The notes beneath the pieces are model-generated. The model searched no databases, had not been told where the DNA came from, and saw only the letters and a list, made by a program, of their open reading frames with translations. A DNA stretch of 64,000 nt, from positions 2,772,591 to 2,836,590 of the forward strand of contig NZ_CM001857.1 in NCBI RefSeq assembly GCF_000400505.1, written 5' to 3'. Source of the stretch: Musicola paradisiaca NCPPB 2511. GTDB lineage: Bacteria; Pseudomonadota; Gammaproteobacteria; Enterobacterales; Enterobacteriaceae. The position numbers and the translations under genes are program-made. Positions 1 to 8,104 of this stretch are shown here, in pieces (positions within the stretch are counted from its first letter, which is position 1; every line of letters begins with the position of its first letter).

Positions 1-962
1 TGCGCCAGTCGCGCCAGTCGGCGCTGATAATGCTGGCGCGCCGCCAGCGCCTGCTCCATCGTCACCGGCACGAAACGCACCCGATGATGGGGTTGCAGTT
101 GCCCGACGATATCCAGATCGACGCTAATCACCGTCCCCAGCGTCATATACCCGCCGCCGGAGACCGCGTCGCGCAACAAAATGATCGGCTCCAACCCGCC
201 CGGCACCTGCACCGACCCGATGGGATAACAGGCATCGACGATATTCGACGGGTCGGAACCGGCGCCAAACGGCGGCGTGCGTGGTTCGAACGCCAGCGGC
301 GCGCCGCCCTTGAGGCGATAGCCGATGCGGTCTGCTTCGGTGCCGACCGTCCACTCATCGGCAAAAAAACGCGCGACCGCCGCCGGCGTCAGCCGATGGA
401 TATACAAACCGGGCACCATGCGCAGCGTCACCGACTTCTCCAGCACCGGCAGGCAATCCGCCGGCACCGTGGTTCCCGCTCTCGACGGGTAAGCCGCGGT
501 TCCTAGCGGCAACGCATCATTGGCCGCCAGCCGCCGTCCCTGATAACCGCCCAACGCGCCCAAGGTATAGGTGGAACGGCTGCCCAACGCTTCCGGCACC
601 GCAATACCGCCCGCCACCGCCAGATAAGCCCGGCAGCCCGCCGATGCGGGCCCGAAACGCAGCACCTGGCCGGCACGCACGGCAAAGGCGGTATCCAGCG
701 GCATCTCCATACCGTCCAGCACCGGTTTCATGCGCGCGCCGCTGACCGCGACGGTTGCCTCGCCGGCGAACTGTAGCTCCGGCCCCAGTAGCGTCATTTC
801 CAGCACCGCCGCATCCGCTGCGTTACCCACCAGCAGATTGGCAAGCCGCAGCGAGTATTGATCCAGCCCGCCGGACGGCGGAATGCCCAGATGGTAAAAC
901 CCTTCACGGCCGCCGTCCTGCACCGACGTCGCCAACCCCGGTTTGATGACATTAATCTGCAT
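1..962 (-). CDS. pxpC: Biotin-dependent carboxyltransferase / 5-oxoprolinase subunit C (KipA/AHS2 family), partial
   Basis: The frame is open from an ATG at 962 down to the window edge (about 320 residues visible); the C-terminus lies outside. The N-terminus, with VIKPGLATSVQDGGR at residues 5-19 followed by HLGIPPSGGLDQ, is typical of the KipA/AHS2 family. That family forms the second half of the carboxyltransferase domain in urea carboxylase and subunit C of bacterial 5-oxoprolinase. The start overlaps the end of pxpB by 11 nt, which suggests translational coupling. The gene is last in the visible part of a pxpA-BCCP-biotin carboxylase-pxpB-pxpC operon. Family assignment is firm. Whether the substrate is 5-oxoproline, urea or another amide cannot be read from the sequence. 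Confidence 0.88.
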   Translation of the reverse strand, partial: MQINVIKPGLATSVQDGGREGFYHLGIPPSGGLDQYSLRLANLLVGNAADAAVLEMTLLGPELQFAGEATVAVSGARMKPVLDGMEMPLDTAFAVRAGQVLRFGPASAGCRAYLAVAGGIAVPEALGSRSTYTLGALGGYQGRRLAANDALPLGTAAYPSRAGTTVPADCLPVLEKSVTLRMVPGLYIHRLTPAAVARFFADEWTVGTEADRIGYRLKGGAPLAFEPRTPPFGAGSDPSNIVDACYPIGSVQVPGGLEPIILLRDAVSGGGYMTLGTVISVDLDIVGQLQPHHRVRFVPVTMEQALAARQHYQRRLARLA

Positions 963-1833
963 ACAGCACCCCCTGAAGGTAGTGTTTGTAACCGGCGGGA
1001 TCGGCGAGAAACACATCCAGCTCAAACGTCACCGGTCGGATGCGCAGGCTGAACGCCCCCGCCTCCACCGCGCTGACATCCTGCTGGTAACGCGCCAGAT
1101 CGATCGGCGTGAACTGTACGATGTCGCCGGCGCGGAAAAACACCATCGACGATTGCAGATAGTCGAGACGCTGCGCCGGATCGTAGATCGGCGCAGGCGT
1201 CACGCCGAACAACTGATATCCCCCCGCGCCGCGTACCGAGTAGATACAGCCGAAACAGCCGCCGTGTCCCAACGCCAGTTTGGGCGTATCGGTACGCGGG
1301 CGCAGGTACTTCGGCACCTGGATCTGCTGCGGGCGATCCACCATCTGGTACATGAACGGCAGCCCGGCGACGAACCCGACCATCGAGACAAACCACGGCG
1401 TACCGCTGTGCGCCTCGATAAAGGCCGCTACATCCTGATAACCGTTGATACGGGCGGCGTATTCCAAATCCGTGGCGTCCGGCTCCTGATGCCGGTCGCG
1501 AAACCGCATCAAGGTGTCGTGCGTCCAGGGGTCGTTGTACAGCACCGGAATTTCGATGATGCGCGTCTCCAACCGCGTCATATGCTGCGCCTGAAGCTCC
1601 CGCTGTTTCACCTGTTCCAGCAGCGCCGACGGCGCCACCACATCCGGATTGAAACGAATCTGAAACGACGCATTCGCCAGACAAATATCCAGCACGCCGG
1701 GGATCGCCTGCTGTTCCAGCGCCCGGGTCATCGCCAGCCCGCGGAAAAACGCGGACAACGACATGGCCTCGTCGATCTCGGCGAACAGATGCTCATCACC
1801 GCCGAAGGTATAACGGATCTCGCGCGCATCCAT
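952..1833 (-). CDS. pxpB: Carboxyltransferase-like 5-oxoprolinase subunit B (KipI/AHS1 family)
   Basis: The protein has 293 residues from the ATG at 1833, which begins one base after the stop of the upstream biotin carboxylase gene. A longer open frame upstream lies inside that gene and is not used. The central and C-terminal part has the KipI/AHS1 signature: PWFVSMVGFVAGLPFMYQM, LRPRTDTPKLALGHGGCFG and GGYQLFG. The N-terminal extension makes it longer than E. coli PxpB, which is about 220 residues. AHS1 pairs with AHS2 (pxpC, downstream) to form one carboxyltransferase-like or lactamase unit. Its position beside biotin carboxylase and a biotin carrier suggests a true biotin-dependent enzyme rather than the biotin-free PxpABC of E. 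coli; this is inference. Confidence 0.88.
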   Translation of the reverse strand: MDAREIRYTFGGDEHLFAEIDEAMSLSAFFRGLAMTRALEQQAIPGVLDICLANASFQIRFNPDVVAPSALLEQVKQRELQAQHMTRLETRIIEIPVLYNDPWTHDTLMRFRDRHQEPDATDLEYAARINGYQDVAAFIEAHSGTPWFVSMVGFVAGLPFMYQMVDRPQQIQVPKYLRPRTDTPKLALGHGGCFGCIYSVRGAGGYQLFGVTPAPIYDPAQRLDYLQSSMVFFRAGDIVQFTPIDLARYQQDVSAVEAGAFSLRIRPVTFELDVFLADPAGYKHYLQGVLYAD

Positions 1834-1834
1834 C

Positions 1835-3223
1835 TCAGCGTCCTCCCCGGCAAACCTGAACGGGCTGGCTATCGTCGGCCAGCAGCCATTGTTCCAGCGA
1901 GGTGGTATCAAACCGGCCGGCGCGCAGGCGCGAGTCCGCCAATAACCATTGATGCAACGATTGGGTGGTGGTGACGCCGCTAATCCGTAGTTGTCGCAGC
2001 GCCTGCTCGGCACGGTTGAGCGTCTGTGGGCGATCCTCGCCGTAGACCACCAATTTGGCCAGCAGCGAATCGTAATACGGCGGCACCTTGTAGCCGTTGA
2101 ACAGATGGCTGTCGATACGGATCCCGTCGCCCTGCGGCCAGACAATCTTTTCCACTACGCCGGGGCAGGGAAAGAAGTTGCGCGCCGGATCTTCGGCGTT
2201 GATGCGCATTTCGCAGGCGCAGCCCGACAACACGATATCCTGCTGACGTAAACCGAGCGGTTCACCGCCGGCAATGCGCAGCATCCACTGCACCAGATCG
2301 ATGCCAGTGACCATTTCCGTCACCGGGTGCTCCACCTGAATACGGGTGTTCATCTCGATGAAATAGAAGGCGTCGCGTTCGGCGTCGTACAGATATTCCA
2401 GCGTACCGGCGCTGCGGTAGCGCAACTGCCGCGCCAGTTGCAACGCGCTCAGACACAGCGCCTCGCGCTGCTGCGTGTTCAGCGCGGCGGACGGCGCCTC
2501 CTCGAACACTTTCTGCCGACGACGCTGCAACGAGCACTCGCGTTCGTACAGGTGCACGGCCTGTTCGCCATCCCCCAGGATCTGTACCTCGATATGACGG
2601 GCATGCTGAATAAACCGTTCCAGATACACCTCGCCGCTGCCAAACGCCGCCCGGGCTTCACTCTGGGCGATCGGAAACTCCCGCGCCAGCTCATCGGCGT
2701 TGCGCACCACCCGGATACCGCGGCCACCGCCGCCCGCCGCCGCCTTGACCAACAGCGGATAGCCGATCTCCTGCGCGCAGCGCTTTGCGTCCTCCAGCGA
2801 GTGCAGCGCATCGGAACCGGGCACCACCGGCACCCCCGCCGCCTGCGCGGTGCGGCGCGCCATCGCTTTATCCCCCATCAGGCGGATCGTCTCCGCCGTC
2901 GGGCCGACGAAAATCAGACCGGCCTGCTCCACCGCTTCGGCGAAGGCGGCGTTTTCAGCAAGAAAACCATACCCCGGATGAATGGCGTCGACGCCGTGCG
3001 TCTGCGCCGCCCGCAGCAGTGCGTCCTGATTCAGATAGCTCTGGTCAGCCCGTGCCGGCCCTAAAATACAGACTTCATCCGCCAGACGCGCCGGCAGCGC
3101 ATCGGCATCCGCCTCGCTGCACGCCGCCACGGTGGCAATTCCCAGGTTGCGGGCGGCATGAATGATACGAACGGCGATCTCGCCCCGGTTGGCAATAAGC
3201 AGTTTTTTGATCGGCTGATGCAT
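1835..3223 (-). CDS. Biotin carboxylase (AccC-like) of the pxp/urea-carboxylase-like operon
   Basis: This 462-residue ATP-grasp protein has all the biotin carboxylase hallmarks: KKLLIANRGEIAVRI near residue 6, MGDKAMAR near 116, the glycine-rich loop GGGGRG at 164-169, ECSLQRRRQKVFEEAPS at 229-245 and FIEMNTRIQVEHPVTE at 288-303. The family carboxylates biotin on a carrier protein using ATP and bicarbonate. It is probably not the housekeeping acetyl-CoA carboxylase subunit, which is normally encoded with accB. Here it sits between a separate small carrier gene and carboxyltransferase-like pxpB/pxpC. The last residues diverge from AccC. The stop is one base from the pxpB start. Confidence 0.9.
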   Translation of the reverse strand: MHQPIKKLLIANRGEIAVRIIHAARNLGIATVAACSEADADALPARLADEVCILGPARADQSYLNQDALLRAAQTHGVDAIHPGYGFLAENAAFAEAVEQAGLIFVGPTAETIRLMGDKAMARRTAQAAGVPVVPGSDALHSLEDAKRCAQEIGYPLLVKAAAGGGGRGIRVVRNADELAREFPIAQSEARAAFGSGEVYLERFIQHARHIEVQILGDGEQAVHLYERECSLQRRRQKVFEEAPSAALNTQQREALCLSALQLARQLRYRSAGTLEYLYDAERDAFYFIEMNTRIQVEHPVTEMVTGIDLVQWMLRIAGGEPLGLRQQDIVLSGCACEMRINAEDPARNFFPCPGVVEKIVWPQGDGIRIDSHLFNGYKVPPYYDSLLAKLVVYGEDRPQTLNRAEQALRQLRISGVTTTQSLHQWLLADSRLRAGRFDTTSLEQWLLADDSQPVQVCRGGR

Positions 3224-3268
3224 TTCCGCCTCCTCTTCTCTTTAACCTGACGCCGCAGGCGAAAACAG

Positions 3269-3517
3269 TTATCTATCGGTTTTTATGATGGCTATTACCT
3301 GGCCCGGTTCGAGCGCATCGCCGTTATTTACGCAGAAAGAAATCAATTCACCGTCCTGCTCAGCATAAACTTCACTAAACTGTTTCATCACTTCAATCAG
3401 CCCAATAACCGTATTGGCACTGACCGGTTGATTCTCCTGAATAAACAGCGGCGCATCCGGCGCGGGTTGACGATAAAAAATACCCGGCAAAGGAGAGCAG
3501 ACTTCATAATTTTTCAT
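3269..3517 (-). CDS. Small biotin carboxyl carrier (biotinyl/lipoyl-attachment) protein
   Basis: This 82-residue protein is essentially a single biotinyl domain. The attachment lysine is K45 in IEVMKQ, with the carrier pattern SPLPGIFY at the N-terminus and GDALEPGQVIAIIK at the C-terminus. The ATG at 3517 is chosen over an in-frame GTG two codons upstream because AAGGGG stands 8 nt before it. The flanking residues (V-M-K-Q) differ from the usual A-M-K-M. It presumably shuttles carboxybiotin between the biotin carboxylase downstream and the PxpB/PxpC pair. It lies 18 nt after pxpA and 45 nt before the carboxylase gene, within one operon. Confidence 0.85.
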   Translation of the reverse strand: MKNYEVCSPLPGIFYRQPAPDAPLFIQENQPVSANTVIGLIEVMKQFSEVYAEQDGELISFCVNNGDALEPGQVIAIIKTDR

Positions 3518-3535
3518 TACCACAACCCCTTATAA

Positions 3536-4330
3536 TTATTTATTAATAACCGATTCAGATAAATAACGCCGCAAAGGAGAACAGACTTGGATATTGGCCT
3601 CTGCCAACGCTTCGCGCGTCTGTTTGATTAATGCCAATGCCCCCGGCGTATCGCTATGAATACAAATTGAGTCGAATTCAATATTAATCTCCATCCCCTC
3701 GACGGTGGTGACTTTCCCCTCGCGGCAGGCACGAACCACCCGGGCGGCGACATGCTGCGGATCCAGCGCCTCAACCCGGCGGGTAAACACGATAGAACCG
3801 CTGACGTCATACTCCCTATCACCATAAAATTCACAAATAACAGGGTGTTGCAGAGCAACCGCTTCCTGCCAGACCATCGAGCCGTGCATGCAGTACAGGC
3901 GTAAGGTCGGGTCGAGACGGTGTAATGTCTCAACAAACAACCGCGCCGCATCCCGATCGCGGGCCAGATGCATATACAGCGCGCCATGCGGTTTGACATG
4001 CTGCAACGGCAATACCGACAGGCGCGAAAATTCCCGTAATGCACCGATCTGATAAATAATGTCATTCACTATTTCGTGCGGTTGTACATTAATATGACGC
4101 CGACCAAAACCGACGAAATCCCGGAATCCCGGATGCGCGCCAACAGCAACTTGATGATATTTCGCCAATTCAATGGTGTGCCGCATGATATTGGGATCGC
4201 CGGCATGAAAACCGGTGGCAATATTTGCCGAGCTGATGTAATTCATTATTTCTTTATCAACATCATCACCTATTTTCCACGGCCCAACGTTTTCGCCCAT
4301 ATCGGAATTCAGATCGATTTCATATTTCAT
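3536..4330 (-). CDS. pxpA: 5-oxoprolinase subunit A, LamB/YcsF family
   Basis: This 264-residue protein is full length for the LamB/YcsF family (E. coli PxpA is about 244). Diagnostic motifs are DLNSDMGE at residues 6-13, [11 protein letters not shown] at 36-46 and GAHPGFRD at 64-71, with VKPHGALY further on. The family works with PxpB and PxpC to open 5-oxoproline to glutamate using ATP. The gene heads the minus-strand operon, facing a LysR gene 124 bp away. Encoding it with a biotin carboxylase and carrier is a less familiar arrangement than the E. coli pxpBCA cluster, so substrate and chemistry may differ. Confidence 0.9.
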   Translation of the reverse strand: MKYEIDLNSDMGENVGPWKIGDDVDKEIMNYISSANIATGFHAGDPNIMRHTIELAKYHQVAVGAHPGFRDFVGFGRRHINVQPHEIVNDIIYQIGALREFSRLSVLPLQHVKPHGALYMHLARDRDAARLFVETLHRLDPTLRLYCMHGSMVWQEAVALQHPVICEFYGDREYDVSGSIVFTRRVEALDPQHVAARVVRACREGKVTTVEGMEINIEFDSICIHSDTPGALALIKQTREALAEANIQVCSPLRRYLSESVINK

Positions 4331-4378
4331 AATTATTTCTTATTTGTGACGTACATGTTTAAAAATAATATAGGGTCA

Positions 4379-4430
4379 CTTTTTTCCATTCGGAAAGACG
4401 TATTTTTCGATGACTGACTATCTGAAAAAC
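4379..4430. promoter_or_regulatory. Candidate LysR-type binding region between pxpA and the LysR gene
   Basis: Two inverted repeats lie in the divergent promoter region: TTTCC-ATTC-GGAAA at 4383-4396, and TTTTTC at 4403-4408 paired with GAAAAA at 4424-4429 across 15 bases. LysR-type regulators usually bind such interrupted palindromes in the gap between their own gene and the target operon. Only position and symmetry support this call. Confidence 0.35.
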
Positions 4431-4454
4431 AGAACGCTTGTTGCGGAGAACCTC

Positions 4455-5369
4455 ATGATTACGCTGCGTCAGATTCGCTACTTCGTCGCCACCGCCGAGA
4501 TGGGGCAGATCTCTCAGGCCGCCATTCAACTCAACATTTCGCAATCCGCGGTCACTACCGCGATTCAGGAGCTGGAGGGCATGCTGGGCAAAGCGTTGTT
4601 CCAGCGTTCAGTGCACGGCATGACGCTGACGGAAAATGGGAACTACTTTCTCAACCACGCCTACGCCATCCTGCGCAGCGTCGACGACGCCACCAACATT
4701 CCGCTCACCGACGACCGGATGAAAGGGTCGCTAAACATGGCCGCCAGCTATACCGTGATGGGTTACTTCCTGCCCTTCCATCTGCAACGCCTGTCCTATG
4801 GTTTTCCCCACCTCACCCTCAATCTGAATGAACGGGAACGCAGCGATATCGAACGGGGGTTGCTCGACCGCTCGCTGGATCTGTCGCTGGTGCTGACCGC
4901 CAACCTGACTCACCCCGCCATCACCGCCGAGACGTTGTTCAACTCAGAGCGCCGCCTGTGGCTGCCCAGCCGCCATCCGTTGTGCGACCAACCGGAGGTC
5001 AGCCTGGCGGATGTGGCGAACGAACCCTTTATCATGCTGACCGTCGATGAAGCGGATCACAGCGCCATGCGCTATTGGGAACAGAGCGGGCACCGCCCGA
5101 AAGTGATGCTGCGCACCAGTTCCGTGGAGGCGGTACGCAGCATGGTGGCGAATGGGCTGGGCGTGGCGATCCTGTCGGATCTGGTGTACCGCCCCTGGTC
5201 GCTGGAGGGACGGCGGATTGAAACCCGCTCGCTGACGGATCGGGTACACCCGATGAGCGTCGGGCTGGCCTGGTATCGCGACGCCGACTTCACGCCGGCG
5301 ATGCAGGCCATCAGGGAGTATTTCCGTAATGTCTTTTTGACGCCGCAGTTGGCGTCGACGCGGCGTTAA
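4455..5369 (+). CDS. LysR-family transcriptional regulator, likely of the pxp operon
   Basis: The product has 304 residues with the usual LysR layout: an N-terminal winged helix (ITLRQIRYFVATAEMGQIS, then QAAIQLNISQSAVTTAIQEL at about residues 16-37) and a C-terminal effector domain. The ATG at 4455 is preferred over an in-frame ATG at 4410 because GGAG lies 6 nt before it and the domain starts there. It is divergent from the pxpA-biotin carboxylase operon, the normal arrangement for a LysR gene and its target. Its 3' end overlaps by 4 nt the end of the convergent exporter gene. The effector is unknown. Confidence 0.88.
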   Translation: MITLRQIRYFVATAEMGQISQAAIQLNISQSAVTTAIQELEGMLGKALFQRSVHGMTLTENGNYFLNHAYAILRSVDDATNIPLTDDRMKGSLNMAASYTVMGYFLPFHLQRLSYGFPHLTLNLNERERSDIERGLLDRSLDLSLVLTANLTHPAITAETLFNSERRLWLPSRHPLCDQPEVSLADVANEPFIMLTVDEADHSAMRYWEQSGHRPKVMLRTSSVEAVRSMVANGLGVAILSDLVYRPWSLEGRRIETRSLTDRVHPMSVGLAWYRDADFTPAMQAIREYFRNVFLTPQLASTRR

Positions 5370-6520
5370 GCCGGGCGCGGCGTGAAACGCAGCGCCATCA
5401 GCATCAAGCCGATAACCCCCACGCCCATAATGACCCAGGCGCTCTCCAGGCCGTGGGTATGCTGGCGGATAAACCCGGCCAGCAACGGCATCAGGCTGGC
5501 GATCAGATAGCCCCCGCCCTGCACGAAGCCCATCAGCGATCCGGCCTGTTGCGCGTTTTCCACATGATCCAGCGCGATAATCAACGACAGTGGAAACAAC
5601 GCGCCGATCCCCAGCCCCAATGCCAGCATGATGGGGATCACCAGCGCCTGCGGCGCCAGCAGCAGCCCGATCAACCCCAGCAGCAGCAGCGCCAGCACCG
5701 GCAACAACAGATAACGCCGATCAGGAAAACGGTTGATCAGCGCGGAAACCAGCAAACCAGCCATCACTTCCGTCAGCGTCAACCCACCCAGCAGCAACCC
5801 GCTACGCACCGGGCTCACCCCCAGTTGTACGTAGTAAGGCGGCAGCCAGGCCAGCACCAGCGTATAGGCGGCGGTGCCTACGCCGAAGAAAACCATCAGC
5901 GCCCAGCTGCGGTTGAGGGGCGCTTCGACTTTCCGCATCCTGCGCTCTTCCGGCTGGAACGAAACGGTGATCAACCATGCTATCACCGCCACCGTCGCCA
6001 GCACGCTCCAGGAGGACAACGCGCCGTCCCAGCCAATACGTGCCGCCATCGGCGAAGCACTGGCGGCCGCCATCGCCGCACCGCCCATGATGGCGGTGGT
6101 ATACAGCCCCATCAACCGACTGCTCTGGGTACTGAAGCAATGGCGGATGAAAGAGGGCACCAGCGCCTGGATCAACGCAATCCCCATACCCGCCAGCGCC
6201 GCCGTAAACAGCAGCCCCGCCGCATCGTTCAGCCAGGCGCGCAGCAGACAGGCCACCGCAATCCCGATAATGCCGAAGCCGATGCCGCGGTGCTCGCCCA
6301 GCCACGACTGCAACCAGCCGCCGGCCAGCGCGCACAGCCCCATCGCGAAAACCGGCAGGGTGGTCAGCAGACCGGCTTCGGCATCGCTCATCCCCGTCGC
6401 CGACTGAATCTGATTCAGTAGCGGCCCGATCCCCGCCAGCACCGGGCGAAGGTTCAATCCCAGCAAAATAATGGTCAACATGGCGAAAAATGGTGATCCT
6501 GAACGGACGGTGGTCGTCAT
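5366..6520 (-). CDS. MFS transporter, CynX/NimT family
   Basis: The protein has 384 residues with about 12 hydrophobic segments. The N-terminal block GLNLRPVLAGIGPLL is typical of the CynX/NimT (YeaN) branch of the major facilitator superfamily. Members export or import small anions or drugs such as cyanate or 2-nitroimidazole; the substrate here is unknown. It is divergent from a MarR gene across an 84-bp gap that contains a strong palindrome, so control by that MarR protein is likely. The 3' end meets the LysR gene tail to tail. Confidence 0.85.
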   Translation of the reverse strand: MTTTVRSGSPFFAMLTIILLGLNLRPVLAGIGPLLNQIQSATGMSDAEAGLLTTLPVFAMGLCALAGGWLQSWLGEHRGIGFGIIGIAVACLLRAWLNDAAGLLFTAALAGMGIALIQALVPSFIRHCFSTQSSRLMGLYTTAIMGGAAMAAASASPMAARIGWDGALSSWSVLATVAVIAWLITVSFQPEERRMRKVEAPLNRSWALMVFFGVGTAAYTLVLAWLPPYYVQLGVSPVRSGLLLGGLTLTEVMAGLLVSALINRFPDRRYLLLPVLALLLLGLIGLLLAPQALVIPIMLALGLGIGALFPLSLIIALDHVENAQQAGSLMGFVQGGGYLIASLMPLLAGFIRQHTHGLESAWVIMGVGVIGLMLMALRFTPRPA

Positions 6521-6576
6521 AACATTCCCTTATTGGCATGGCAGCTTATTACGTTCTAGAATATCTTTACACAAAG

Positions 6577-6594
6577 TATCTTAACGTCAAGATA
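6577..6594. promoter_or_regulatory. Candidate MarR operator
   Basis: TATCTT-AACGTC-AAGATA is an 18-bp palindrome matching its own reverse complement at 16 of 18 positions. It lies 10 bp before the MarR start and within the promoter gap shared with the divergent exporter. Size and symmetry suit a MarR dimer site. A weaker TATCTTT/AAAGTAT pairing lies just upstream at 6562-6579. Confidence 0.5.
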
Positions 6595-6604
6595 AATAAC
6601 GCTC

Positions 6605-7099
6605 ATGAAAACTCGCGCTGATACCGCCTATGAACAATGGCGACGTGAACGACCGGATATCGACCCGTTTCCGATGCGGGTCACTGGCAGGCTCTTCGAA
6701 GCTGCGCTGCGTCTGGAACGGGATAACCTCAACCCGCTGTTTGCCCGGCACGAGCTGCGCCCCGGTGAATTTGACGTGCTGGCGACGTTGCGCCGCGCCG
6801 GCGCGCCCTATGCGCTGACGCCGACACAGTTGTACGAAGCATTGTTGATCTCGTCCGGCGGCATGACCAACCGTCTCGACCGCCTGGAACAGGCGAAACT
6901 GGTAGAACGACGCCGTAATCCGCAGGATCGACGCGGCACGTTGGTGGTGCTGACCGACAAAGGGTTTGATGTTATGGAGGCGCTGCTGGAACGGCATGTG
7001 GAGAATGAACGACAGTTGCTGTCGTCGCTGAGCGAAGAAGAGCAGCGGCTGCTGGATGGACTGCTCGCCAAACTGCTCGCCGGTTTACCCACGGCATAA
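6605..7099 (+). CDS. MarR-family transcriptional regulator
   Basis: The 164-residue protein has a winged-helix region in the MarR style: RPGEFDVLATLRRAG, then LTPTQLYEALLISSGGMTNRLDRLEQAKLVER, then the wing DRRGTLVVLTDKG at roughly residues 118-130. MarR proteins are dimeric repressors, often released by phenolic or aromatic compounds. The divergent MFS exporter and the palindrome between them fit local repression of efflux. The gene ends 72 bp before a bidirectional terminator shared with ompX. Confidence 0.88.
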   Translation: MKTRADTAYEQWRRERPDIDPFPMRVTGRLFEAALRLERDNLNPLFARHELRPGEFDVLATLRRAGAPYALTPTQLYEALLISSGGMTNRLDRLEQAKLVERRRNPQDRRGTLVVLTDKGFDVMEALLERHVENERQLLSSLSEEEQRLLDGLLAKLLAGLPTA

Positions 7100-7171
7100 G
7101 AAGCGTTGACCACGCTTTGCAACGGCATCCACGTCAACCGGTGACGAGCGGGCATCTGGGCGCACCCATAA

Positions 7172-7199
7172 AAAAATCCGCTCCGAAGAGCGGATTTTT
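7172..7199. terminator. Bidirectional Rho-independent terminator between marR-type gene and ompX
   Basis: AAAAATCCGCTC and GAGCGGATTTTT form a perfect 12-bp stem around a CGAA tetraloop. A-tract and T-tract on either side let it stop transcripts from both converging genes. Confidence 0.93.
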
Positions 7200-7216
7200 C
7201 AGGACACGCAAGCGGA

Positions 7217-7732
7217 TCAGAAACGATAACCTACGCCGACGTTCCAGCTGCCTACGTCAACGCTGCGGATGCGGCTCTGTTCGTAACCAACATCAAATGC
7301 AACGTCTTTAACCGGATTGAACTGCAGACCGGCGCCGTATACAAAACCGGCATCGCTGTTGCTGTGATTAGCATCACCGCTGGTTTCATTGTTGGTGAAC
7401 TTGGCGGCACTCACGCCCACCACGCCATAGATGCTGGCCCAATCAGCAAAGCGGTAGGTCGGGCCTGCGCTGAAGCCGTAATACTGCGCTTTGTGATAAA
7501 CATCGTCAGACGTGTTGCTATCTTGCAAATACGTGAAAGAACCGATAACGCCCAGTTGGCTGTCATCGAATTCATAACGGTATTTCAGGTTGAAACCCGG
7601 CAGTTTATTCATAACGCCCTGGGCATCGCCCTGAGCATAACCCAAAGACACGGTACTCTGACCGGCCATTGCACTACCAGCACTTACGGCTAAAACACAA
7701 GCCAAAGCGGAAAGACACGCGATTTTTTTCAT
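7217..7732 (-). CDS. ompX: Outer membrane protein X
   Basis: The 171-residue precursor has a signal peptide of about 23 residues ending at AMA, and a mature part of about 148 residues, the size of E. coli OmpX. The sequence has the alternating pattern of an eight-stranded beta-barrel (FNLKYRYEF, YYGFSAGPTYRF) and ends in a terminal phenylalanine within VGVGYRF, needed for outer-membrane insertion. OmpX-type barrels affect adhesion, serum resistance and envelope stress in enterobacteria. It is next to rhtA as in E. coli, and GAGG stands upstream of the start. Confidence 0.95.
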   Translation of the reverse strand: MKKIACLSALACVLAVSAGSAMAGQSTVSLGYAQGDAQGVMNKLPGFNLKYRYEFDDSQLGVIGSFTYLQDSNTSDDVYHKAQYYGFSAGPTYRFADWASIYGVVGVSAAKFTNNETSGDANHSNSDAGFVYGAGLQFNPVKDVAFDVGYEQSRIRSVDVGSWNVGVGYRF

Positions 7733-8104
7733 AATATGCCTCGAATCTATCTTACGAAAGAATAATTAAGCGGCCTAAATATAACAAAAAATTAGGGTGG
7801 ATGCTGCCTGGTTATTATCTTTCAATTAAGTAAAACATGTAACATTACATTTCAAAATATAGGCAACTTATTGAATTTTATATTTTTATAAAAAAAACAA
7901 AAATACGAAAATATTAATTCCGCGCCCCTCTGAATACAGAGTTTTCTTAATTTTCTGATTACTTTTCAGTCTGAAATTATATTCTGGGAAAAGCACTTAT
8001 TCCTAGCGTAAATTAAAGTCAATAAGAGTAAACTAGCTGCGGATAATTTGATCATTTATTGCCTGAGTTTTTTCCCCCATTAATTACCTCATTTAAGGCC
8101 CATT
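7733..8104. other. AT-rich divergent promoter region, ompX-rhtA
   Basis: These 372 bases hold the start regions of ompX (leftward) and rhtA (rightward). The DNA is strongly AT-rich with long A and T runs around 7870-7920. No gene, strong palindrome or recognisable small RNA was seen; the E. coli mntS/rybA genes that neighbour ompX are not evident. Confidence 0.5.

Noticed and set aside
952..2145. 397-residue form of PxpB
   Set aside because: The first 104 residues are read inside the biotin carboxylase gene in another frame and lack family similarity; the start at 1833 follows that gene's stop directly.
5453..6421. 322-codon plus-strand frame opposite the MFS transporter gene
   Set aside because: Sequence is mostly Gln, His, Arg and Pro repeats, typical of the reverse complement of a hydrophobic membrane protein gene.
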